A program made the translations under genes and the position numbers. The notes under the pieces are model-generated. The model did not search any database. It saw only the letters and a program-made list of their open reading frames with translations, and had not been told where the DNA came from. From Salinispora cortesiana (GTDB lineage: Bacteria > Actinomycetota > Actinomycetes > Mycobacteriales > Micromonosporaceae): a stretch of 64,000 bases of DNA. Positions within the stretch are counted from its first letter, which is position 1. Each line of letters opens with the position of its first letter. The stretch is taken from the NCBI RefSeq assembly GCF_000484695.1, contig NZ_AXVR01000022.1, positions 1-64,000 on the forward strand, read 5' to 3'. Of this stretch, positions 52,742 to 62,300 are shown one piece after another.

Positions 52742-55700
52742 TCAGCCGAAGGCCTTGACGCTGTTCCAGTTATCCCCCAGTACGATTTTCACTGGGGCGT
52801 TGGTGTCGGTGGTGGACGGGTGGTAGATCCGCATCATGCCGTCCCCCCCCAATCGGGCCCACATGTCCGGGACACGGTCCCCGTTCACGTCAGGGATACC
52901 GATTACCGCGTTGACGTTGGTTTCGGTCCAGTTGATGCCGTAGCGGACGTCACCATTCTGGGAGTTCGCAGCGAGTTTGATCGAATCCAGGTCGACGCTG
53001 CCGGCTACTGCGCCTGGCTTCCCGTGGCGGACGTACATGTTGCCGTTGACCAGGTTGCGCCAGAGCAGATCCGGTGTGTTGTCCAGGTCGATGTCCGCGA
53101 CGTTGACGATTTCCCGGCCTGCCCAAGCGTTCTCGTTCATCAGGATGGCTTCCTGGAAGCTGGCGCCGGTGTAGCCGCTCAGCGTCCAGAACGCCGTCCC
53201 GGCCCGCAGGACCAGATCGGGTCGCCCATCGCCGGTGACGTCGCCGAGCGCCTTGATCTGGGTCCAGGTAGCGGGGTCAGGGGCGTTGGGCGGCAATACG
53301 ACGCGGAGTCGGTCATCGACGTTGAAGGTGCCGTACCCGTCGCCGGGGTAGAGCCAGAAGCCGCCGTCCGGGGTTCGGGCGAACAGGTCCGTGGAGCCGT
53401 CGCCGGGGTACACGTCGGAGTGTTTGGTGATCAGCGCGGCCTCGCCGGTTTCCGGGTCGTACCAGTGGCCAGGCGGGTTGAGCGTTCCTGGTCCGGTGTA
53501 GGAGGCGGCCTGCCAGGCGTACAGCTCGCCGTCCACGTCACCCGCGTAGTTCCGGAGGTTGCCGGTGGAGTCGATGAGGAGTAGGTCGGGGATCCCATCG
53601 CCACCGGTGTCTCCGGGACTGTCGGCGGTGTCGCGGGGCGGTACGTAGAAGTAGTAGTCCGTCCGGGCGCTCTTGTTGCCGACATCGTCGTAGGCGTAGA
53701 CGTGCAGGGTGGTGGGGCCGGCGTGCCGGGGTTTCAGATCCGGCACGGTCGCGGTGCCGTTGGTGGCGTTCACGTACCTGGTGTCGATCGCCTCAAAGGC
53801 GTAGCTGAATCTTGCCGCATCCGCGGCGGTGAAGGTGATCGGCCCGGTCTCCCCGAACTTCACGGTCGCCCAGGTGGCACCGTCGGGGGTGCCTTCCAGG
53901 AAGACGTCGCTGCTGACATCGGGCGCCGGTGGAGCCGAGGCATCGACGATGAGCTTGCAGGGAGTGACGGGCGGGTTCCAGCTGGAGCGCGCGTCGGAGG
54001 TGTCCTCGGCCCGGACGTTCCACAGGTAGACGCCCCCGTCAACCAGGGTGCTGCTGGGGATCGTCAGGCTGGCCTTGCCGGCGCTGGTGGTGGTGACCAG
54101 GATGCCGGTGGGCCAGGGGGAACCGCTCTTCAAGAAACGGAAGCGCAGGCCCTTCAGGTTGCCGTCGGGGTCGGAGGCGGTCGCCGACAGAGTGAGGTCG
54201 GTCTTGGCTACCCTGACCCCGCCGGGGGCGCATGCGCCCCCCGGAGAGGTGGTGAGGCTGGTCGGGATGTTGGGCGTGCGGTTGTACGTAACCGACAGCG
54301 TCGCGGACTTCGCCGTGAACTTGCGCCAGGTCAGGGTGTCGGACTCACTGGTGGCCCGCATGCCCAGATTGATGTTCGACCACCCGTTGTCGGCCCCCTG
54401 CTGGGCCGCATTCTTCACGTTGAAGCGCACGTAGTCCCCACTGCAGCCGCTGTAGCCGTGGGCGAACGACAGCTTCTGCTGCAGGGTCATATAGCTGGGC
54501 TGGGCCTTCCAGGTGGTGCCGGAGGAGATCGCGCCGACGAGCCACAGCTGCATCTGCCGGTTGGTGCAGCTCCAGGAGTGCTCGTTGTACACCTTGAAGG
54601 TCGCCGAGCTGACCGTCGCGCCCCGCAGGGAGCTGCTGAAGCCCATCCGCCAGAACGAGCGGGTTCGGAGCGGAGTGGACTTTTCGTATCCCACCCGCGC
54701 AACGGTCGTTCCCTTGTTGAAGTTGGTGCCGTTCCAGGTGTTGGTGGTGGGGTGCTGCGAGTAGACGGTCGCCCAGTCGACCACACCGCTGTTGAGGGTC
54801 GGGTCCAGGAAGACGGGGAAGAGCGTCTCCGGATCGGTCAGGAGCCCGGTGGCAGCGGCATCCAGGTGCAGGCGGAGCGCGCCGGTGCCGTCGCCGTCCA
54901 CCCGGGTGGGGAGCTGGGCGTTCCGGGCACCGGGCTCGTTGCCGCTGAGACCGCTGAGGTTCAGTACGTCGGCGGGGGTGCCCACCGCGGTGCGGATCTC
55001 GGCATCCGGGCTCTCCTGGCCAGCGGAGTCCCAGGCGAACGGGGTGGGGATCGAGCCGACCTCTTGGCCGGTCTGGTCCAGGATCTGGATTCCCCCGGTG
55101 ACGGCGTCGTGGTGGAAGCGCGCGGTCTCTGACGTGAGTCCGTAGGTCACCGCGCTGGCGGCCTCGATTGTCTCGGCCGCGCGGTTCTTGACGACCAGCA
55201 ACTGGCCGAATCCGCCCACGTCGCGGGCGACGACGAGCAGGTCAACGCCGGGTAGGACATCGGGGTAGAGCGCCCGCGGGCCGTCGAGGACCGGTTCCGG
55301 CAGGTGTCCGGGCCAGGTGAAGGCGACGGTGTGGCCGTCCACCTCCGCTTCGGCCAGGACGGTTTCGCTGTCATCAGCCTGCGCCTGGCCCCCACCGGAT
55401 CCGCCGGAGCCGCCAGAGCCGCCAGAGCCGCCAGAGCCGCCAGAGCCGCCAGAGCCACCGGATCCGCCAGAGCCACCGGATCTGCCGGCTGCGCTGGTGC
55501 CCGCGGAGAAGCGGACGGGGGAGGGGGCGTTGACCGGACGGATGTCGAGGCCGTCCGGAGTCGCCTCGGTACGGGTCAGCGTGGTGTTGATTGGCGACCA
55601 CCGGCCGGCGGCGTTCTTTGTCCGCTGTGGCGTGGCGTGAAAGGCGGAGCGGAGTTGCCCGTCGGGCAGTGCCCACGTCTGTGAGGTGGCGGTGGTGGCG

Positions 55701-55924
55701 GTCTCGACCAGCACCTCCTCGCCGGTGCGGAGTGCTTGCGCCATCGCGGCGGCCTCGTCCTTGAGCGGGACGGCCGCGTTGCTGGCGACCCCCTCCTGGG
55801 GTTCGTCGGTCCCCGGCCACCACGACAGTAGGGCCGCGACGACGGCGGTCAGCAGGAGACCGAGGGTGAGGGTCAGCCGGGTGCGTGTACGCACGAAGGG
55901 ACTGAGCAGGCGAGGCGCGGTCAC
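52742..55924 (-). CDS. Giant secreted protein: shared N-domain, DNRLRE-like domain, FG-GAP propeller
   Basis: This 1060-residue exported protein is read from the GTG at 55924 (GGGAGGGG 6 nt upstream); the frame also opens at 56008. A basic start and membrane/signal segment (LTLTLGLLLTAVVAALLSW) are followed by the N-domain shared with the 26983 and 30207 proteins (LPEPVLDGPRALYPDVLPG, LLVVKNRAA). The N-domain is interrupted by a (GGS)n linker of about ten units. A DNRLRE-like domain (FPVFLDPTLNSGVVDW to TLSVTYNRTP) and an Ig-like or Fn3-like region follow. The C-terminal FG-GAP repeats (VTGDGRPDLVL, IDLDNTPDLLW, VNGDRVPDMWA) are suited to a propeller. It lies head-to-head with the RHS toxin gene, suggesting partnership. 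Confidence 0.85.
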   Translation of the reverse strand: MTAPRLLSPFVRTRTRLTLTLGLLLTAVVAALLSWWPGTDEPQEGVASNAAVPLKDEAAAMAQALRTGEEVLVETATTATSQTWALPDGQLRSAFHATPQRTKNAAGRWSPINTTLTRTEATPDGLDIRPVNAPSPVRFSAGTSAAGRSGGSGGSGGSGGSGGSGGSGGSGGSGGSGGGQAQADDSETVLAEAEVDGHTVAFTWPGHLPEPVLDGPRALYPDVLPGVDLLVVARDVGGFGQLLVVKNRAAETIEAASAVTYGLTSETARFHHDAVTGGIQILDQTGQEVGSIPTPFAWDSAGQESPDAEIRTAVGTPADVLNLSGLSGNEPGARNAQLPTRVDGDGTGALRLHLDAAATGLLTDPETLFPVFLDPTLNSGVVDWATVYSQHPTTNTWNGTNFNKGTTVARVGYEKSTPLRTRSFWRMGFSSSLRGATVSSATFKVYNEHSWSCTNRQMQLWLVGAISSGTTWKAQPSYMTLQQKLSFAHGYSGCSGDYVRFNVKNAAQQGADNGWSNINLGMRATSESDTLTWRKFTAKSATLSVTYNRTPNIPTSLTTSPGGACAPGGVRVAKTDLTLSATASDPDGNLKGLRFRFLKSGSPWPTGILVTTTSAGKASLTIPSSTLVDGGVYLWNVRAEDTSDARSSWNPPVTPCKLIVDASAPPAPDVSSDVFLEGTPDGATWATVKFGETGPITFTAADAARFSYAFEAIDTRYVNATNGTATVPDLKPRHAGPTTLHVYAYDDVGNKSARTDYYFYVPPRDTADSPGDTGGDGIPDLLLIDSTGNLRNYAGDVDGELYAWQAASYTGPGTLNPPGHWYDPETGEAALITKHSDVYPGDGSTDLFARTPDGGFWLYPGDGYGTFNVDDRLRVVLPPNAPDPATWTQIKALGDVTGDGRPDLVLRAGTAFWTLSGYTGASFQEAILMNENAWAGREIVNVADIDLDNTPDLLWRNLVNGNMYVRHGKPGAVAGSVDLDSIKLAANSQNGDVRYGINWTETNVNAVIGIPDVNGDRVPDMWARLGGDGMMRIYHPSTTDTNAPVKIVLGDNWNSVKAFG
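55391..55480. repeat. 9-bp tandem repeats encoding a GGS linker
   Basis: Read on the minus strand, repeated GGCTCTGGC/GGCTCCGGC units encode about ten Gly-Gly-Ser steps within the N-terminal region. Copy number is likely variable. Confidence 0.85.
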
Positions 55925-56358
55925 GGCGATCCCCTCCCGTGGGGGCCAGGCGGACAGAAAGGCGCGGCAAGCAGCCCCGTCCGTGGGTCGGGGGCAGAAC
56001 GCGGGCACACGATCGCACGGAAATGAGCGAGTGGCGTGATCCGTGAACGTTATGGATCTGTGACCCAGTGTGGCCGCTCGAAGGCGGGGTCAGAGTATTC
56101 GACCTTTATGAAGAATTTGTCCGTGCTGTGTGTGGAGCTTGGCCTAATTCATGCTCTTGGGTTGGTTATTTGATCTTTCTTGGCTTTGTCTCAGGAGCGT
56201 CCCGTGGCCTAGATCACTCACATTGGATTTCGGCATGACTGCCGCCTTGAGCTGGGCGGACCTATGCCGCAGAGTGCACACGCACGTGTCACGCCTGGCG
56301 CGTGTTCTGCGCGGTCTATTCCGTGCCTTCTCTTTCGTCCTCGCGGGAGTCGACGGGT
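55925..56358. other. Divergent AT-richer promoter region
   Basis: This spacer of about 430 bp lies between the minus-strand giant protein and the RHS toxin gene. The central part (about 56040-56220) is AT-rich relative to neighbours, like the spacer at 26697-26982, and must hold both promoters. I see no RNA gene or repeat in it. Confidence 0.6.
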
Positions 56359-59300
56359 ATGCGTGGTACCGGTTTGTTGTTCCGGCGGCCGTCCGGCCGG
56401 CGGACGCCGACAGAGTTGGGCCGCCTGGTGGGGCCGATCCGCCGGGCCTTCGTCTTGGCGCTCACGGCAACCCTGGCGGTGACCAGCCTGCCCGCCGTCG
56501 CGTTCGCGGTACCCGGGCCGGGCATGACTCGAGAGCAGGTCGAGCTGCCCGACCTGCCGGAGATCGAGCGGGTCGGCCGGGACGAGGGCGCCGAGACGGA
56601 CCTGACCACCGCCCCCGAGGTGCCGATCGACCCGTACGAGCCGCAGGCGGTTGACCCCTGGCAGCAGGACAGCGGCGTGGTGGACCTGACCGGTCTCGGG
56701 GCGGGCGACAGCCGGCCCGTGGATGACCTTCCGATCGCCCTCGGCGTGCCGGAGGAAGGCGACCCAGCCGACCTCGCCGGCACGTGGGCGGTGGACCTGG
56801 CCGCGCCCGAGGCGTCGCAGGACGCGGGGGTCGCGGGCCTGATCATGAAGCTCACCCCGCCGGAGACCGCGGACCCGGCCGCCGAGGTCGCGCTCAGCGT
56901 TGACTACACACCCTTCGCCGACCTGTACGGCCCGCAGGCGGCCGACCGCTTCGGAGTCGTGCTGCTGCCGGACTGCGTCTACGAGGACCCGGACAGCGGG
57001 GACTGTGCGACCAATGGCGGCTCTGGCGGCGGCGTGCAGGCGCGGACCGCCGCCCCGACTGACCTGACCGGCCAGGCCGTTGCGCAGGCCGTGCCGAGTG
57101 AGGTCGAGCTGGTGCCGGCCGACGAGGCGCCCACCAACAACTCCGCAGCCGAGGACGAGCCGAGCCGGCGCGTGGTCACCGGCACGGTCCCCGTCGCCTC
57201 ACTGCTCGGTGTCGACGCCGCCGCCGAGAGTGCCGACGCCGCCGAGAGTGCCGACACCGCCGCCGAGAGTGCCGACACCACTGCCGAGGGCGCCGCTGCC
57301 GACATCGCAGCCGCTGCCGAGGGCGCCGCCGTCGCGACGAGCGCCCCCTCGACGAGCTCGAGTGTGGTGGGTGTGCTGGACACCGGTGCCTCCACCGCCG
57401 GTGACTTCACCGCGACGCCCCTGCTCTCCTCGGGATCCTGGGCGGCGGGCGCGTCCTCCGGCGCGTTCACCTACGGGTACCAGGTGCAGGTGCCGGAGAC
57501 CGCCGGCGGCCTGATGCCGAAGGTGAACCTCTCCTACTCCTCGCAGTCGGTGGACGGCCGTACCTCCGCCACGAACAACCAGGCCTCCTGGATCGGCGAC
57601 GGCTGGGACTACAACGCGGGGGCGATCACCCGCAGCTACGCCAACTGCCGACAGGACTCGAAGAAGCCGGGGTCGAACAACTCCAAGCACCGGACCGCCG
57701 ACCTCTGCTGGGGCTCGCCGAACGCGACGCTGTCGCTCGGAGGCATGACCACGGAGCTGGTCTGGGACGAGGACAAGCAGCGCTGGTTCACCGCCAACGG
57801 CGATGGCTCCACGGTGGAGCTGCGCACGGACACCGGCCGGGCCAACGGGGACGCGGACGGCGAGTACTGGATCGTCACCACCCGGGACGGCACCCGCTAC
57901 CACTTCGGCCTGCACCGACTTCCCGGATGGTCCAACAACGGCTCGGACGCCGATGACCCGGTGACGAACTCGGTCCTCACCGTGCCGGTCTACGGCAACC
58001 ACGCCGGCGAGCCCTGCTACAAGGCGGGCAACTGGGCCGGCTCCTTCTGCACCCAGGCCTGGCGATGGGGTCTCGACTACGTCGAGGACATCAACGGCAA
58101 CGCGATGTCCCTGTGGTGGGGCAAGGAGACCAACTACTACGCCCGGAACTTCAACTTCAAGCAGCCGGTCAAGTACGACCGCGGCGGCTACCTCTCCCGC
58201 ATCGACTACGGGCAACGTCGGGACACCCTCTTCAGCGCAGCACCCCTGGCCCGGGTCGGATTCACCGTCGCCGAGCGCTGCTTCGACGAGGGGGAGTTGA
58301 CCTGTAGCGAGGAGAACTTCACCAGCTCCAACCCCGGGCACTACCGGATCTGGTACGACACCCCGGCCAACCTGCGGTGCGCCGGGGGCGAGAAGTGCTG
58401 GAACGCGGGGCCGGCCTTCTTCACCCGCAAACGACTCGACAAGATCACCACCTCGGCCCAGCGGCGCAGTGGCGACACCACGCTGCGGGCGGTGGACGAG
58501 TACCAGCTCACGCAGTCCTTCCCGATCCTGCTGACCGGGCCGAACACCGCGCTGTGGTTGGAGTCGATCACCCGTACCGGGTATGCCCGCAACGGCACCT
58601 CCGACGAGAAGGTCACCCTCAACCCGGTGCGCTTCGAGCACAACGTTGAGGACATGCCGAACCGGGTCAAGCAGGACCACCGCCCCGGCTTCTCCCGACT
58701 GCGCATCGCCCGGGTCATCAACGAGTACGGCGGCGAGACGGTCGTCAGCTACAAGGAGCCCACCGGGGACTGCGCCACCGGCACCAACCTGCCCGGCAAG
58801 GACGACACCGCCGAGCTGAAGGCCAACACCCGGCTCTGCTATCCGTCGTACTGGCATCCGGACCCGGAAGCCGAGGACATCGACTGGTTCCACAAGTACG
58901 TCGTCGACAGCATCGAGGAGCTGCCCGCGATCGACGGCGCCTCCGTCGCCACCATCACCCGCTACGACTACGCGACCCCGGCCTGGCGGCTCGCTGAGCG
59001 GGAGTTCACCAAGAAGTCGACCCGCACGTACTCCCAGTTCGCCGGCTTCGCGCAGGTCGCCGTCCGCACCGGCGACGACGAACCAGCCATCGGCAGCGCG
59101 CAGACCAAGACCGTCACCCGCTACTTCCGGGGACTCGGCGACACCGTCTCGGTGCGGGACATCACCGGCGCCGAAATCGCCAAGGACCGCAAGCCCTTCG
59201 CGGGCCGAATCGCCGAGGAGCTGACCTACACCAGCGCCGAGGACACCGACGAGCAGTGGCTGACCCGCAGCGTCACGTACCCCGCCGCCCAGCTTCTCGC

Positions 59301-62300
59301 CAGCCGCGACCGCGACGACGGCCTCAGCCCGCTGGAGGCCTGGCGGGTCACCGAGCCGCGGCAGGTGGCCTATGCCCGCTCCTCCGGCACCGGCGACGAC
59401 ACCCGCACCGAGCGGGTCGTCGAGACGAAGACCACCTTCGAGACGACCCATGGTCTGCCCACGCACGTCGAATCCCTCGGTGACACCGAGCAGGCTGGCG
59501 ATGAGTCGTGCGCCTTCCTCGAGTATCACCACCGGCTGGACAAGAACCTCATCGGGCTGACCAAGCAGGTCCGCTCCAGCCCGACCACCTGTGCCGCCGC
59601 CACCTTCGACGACCTGACGACGCTGAGCTCGGCCAGCCGGGTGGCCTACGACGGCGCGGACTACGGCGTCGGTCTCGGCGACGGCACCCGCGGACTCGCC
59701 ACCCAGACCTGGTCGCTGAAGGGCGACGGCTCCGGCTTCCAGGCCGACGGCACCACCGGCTTCGACGCCATCGGCCGCGTCGTGACCCGAACCGACGTGG
59801 ATGGCGAGACGTCCACAATCACCTACACCCCCGCCACCGGTCAGGCCTTCGCCGTCTCCGAGGAGAACGCGCTGGGCCACCGGCAGACCCGGGAGGTGGA
59901 GCCGGGCCGGGCCGTCTCCCTCAAGACCACCGACGTCAACGGTCTGGTCAGCGAGGCGAGGTACGACCCGTTGGGCCGGCTCGTCGAGGCGTGGGCGCCC
60001 GGCCGTACCCCCTCCGCCGCGGCCGTCCCGGACTTCCGGGTCGAGTACGCGATCCCAGACGGCAAGCCGCCGTACATCACCACCTTCACGCGGGGGCACG
60101 AGGGCCGGATCGAAACCTCGGTCACGCTCTACGATGGACTGGGTCGGGAGCGGCAGAGCCAGACGGAAGCCACCGGCGGCGGTCGTCTGATCACCGACAC
60201 GCTCTACAACAACTCCGGCGAGGTGTGGCAGACCCGCAACGCGTACCACGCCGACGGATCACCCATCGGGCAGCTCTTCACGCCGCTCGCCGACACGGCC
60301 GTCCCCAACGTCACCCGCTACACCTACGACGGTCTCGGCCGGGTCACCCGGGAGTTGCCGGTCCTGGACGGCGTCGAGATGCCGGCGCGGGCCACCAGCT
60401 ACACCTACGGCGAGGACCACTCGACGGTCGTCAACCCGGCGGGTGCCGCGTCCTACCGCATCTTCAGTGACGCCATGGGCCGGACCACCCGGCTGGACAC
60501 CTTCACCGACAGCGGCCACACCGAGTTCACCTCGATGCGGTACGAGTACGACGAGCGTGGGCAGCTGGTGCAGGCCACCAACTCCGCCGACGAAACCCAC
60601 CCGTGGACCTGGTCGTACGACCAGCGCGGGCGACTCGTCACCGCCGTTGACCCCAACACCGGCACCACCAAGGTGACATACGACCGGTTCGACCGGCAGG
60701 AGAGCGTCACCAACGGCCGCAACATCACCGTCTGGAACAGCTACGACAAGCTGCACCGCCCCATCGAGCAGCGGCTCGGCGTCAGCGACGGCACCCTGCT
60801 GGCGGCCTACACCTACGACAGTGCCCCGGGCGGCAAGGGGCTGCCGGCGACCGCCACCCGCTACACCGACGGACTGGCGTACACCCAGGCGATCGGCGGA
60901 TACACCGACGACTACCAGCCCACCTCCACCACCCTGACGCTACCCGACTCCATCGCCGACACCTGGGGCCTGGAAACCTCCTACCGGTACGACTACACGT
61001 ACACCGACACTGGTCTGCCCGAGTCGACCATGCTGCCCGCCATCGGGACCCTCCCGGCTGAGAAGCTGCTGACCCGCTACACCAGGGACGGGCTGCCCCT
61101 GTCGGTGTCAGGCAAGGACTGGTACGGCGCCGAAACCGTCTACTCGCCGTACGGGCAGGTGCTGCGTTCCACCCTCGGTGCCCAGCCCTACCGGGTGTGG
61201 ACCACCGCCTCCTACGACGACGCCAGCGGCGCCCTCACCGACCAGCAGGTCCACCGGGAGCAGACGGGTGACCAGAGCATCGTCGCCGCCAACCTGGTGT
61301 CGCACCGCTCCTACGGGTACGACGAGGCCGGCAACGTCACCTCGATCCGCGAGCGCTCCCTCGGCCTCGAGGAGCGGCAGTGCTTCACGTACGACCCGAT
61401 CGGCCAGCTGACCACGGCGTGGACGGCGACCGACCAGGAGTCCTGCGTCGCCAAGCCGGCCGGCGACACCGTGACCGCCGGCACCGACGGCGCCGGCTAC
61501 TGGCAGGAGTACGAGTACGACCTGCTCGGCAACCGCACGAAGCTGGTGGAGAAGGACCTCACCGGCGACACCGACAAGGACGCCACCACCAGCTACGACT
61601 ACGGCAAGGCCGACGGCACGCAGCCGCGCACCCTCACCAAGGTCACCAAGGACTACGTGACCCCGGACGGCGCGGAGGTCACCGCCGTCGCCGAGCGGCT
61701 GTATGAGCTGACCGGCGAGACCAAGGTCGTCACCTCCGTGGAGAACGGCGACCAGCAGGTGCTCTCCTGGACCTACGACGGCAAGGTCGAGCGGATCACC
61801 GGCGCGGGCAGCAGAGGCAAGACCGCCTACGTCGGGTTGGCCGACAAGTGCATCGACTTGAGCAAGGCCGTCCCGGGCGAGGCGGTTCAGCTGTACCCGT
61901 GCAATGACACGGTCGCGCAGAAGTGGACCTTCGCTCCCGTCCCCGGCCAGGCTGACGCGAACCTGGGCACCCTGTCCGTGTACGACGACTGGTGCGCCCA
62001 GCCCGCCGGCAACACGGCCGGGTCAGCCTTCGCCACGAAGGAGTGTTCCGGGTCGACCGATCAGCACCTGGAGCGCCTCTCCACCGGGCAGCTCAAGCAC
62101 CCCGCTTCTGGCCTGTGCCTCGGGGTGAAGGACGGGGCCACCGCCGACCGCACCCCGCTGGTGCTCGTGACCTGCGACGCGGACTCCGCCGCGCAGCAGT
62201 GGGAGGCGCAGGACGAGACCCGGCACCTCTATGGGCCCGGTGGTAGCCGCCTGCTCACCATTCAGGACCAGCACGCGACGCTGCAGCTCGGCGAGTCGGT

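Noticed and set aside
57199..60249. 1016-residue minus-strand frame inside the RHS gene
   Set aside because: Shadow frame opposite the toxin gene, Gly/Val/Leu/Arg-rich with no domain; the plus frame has a full set of RHS and HINT motifs.
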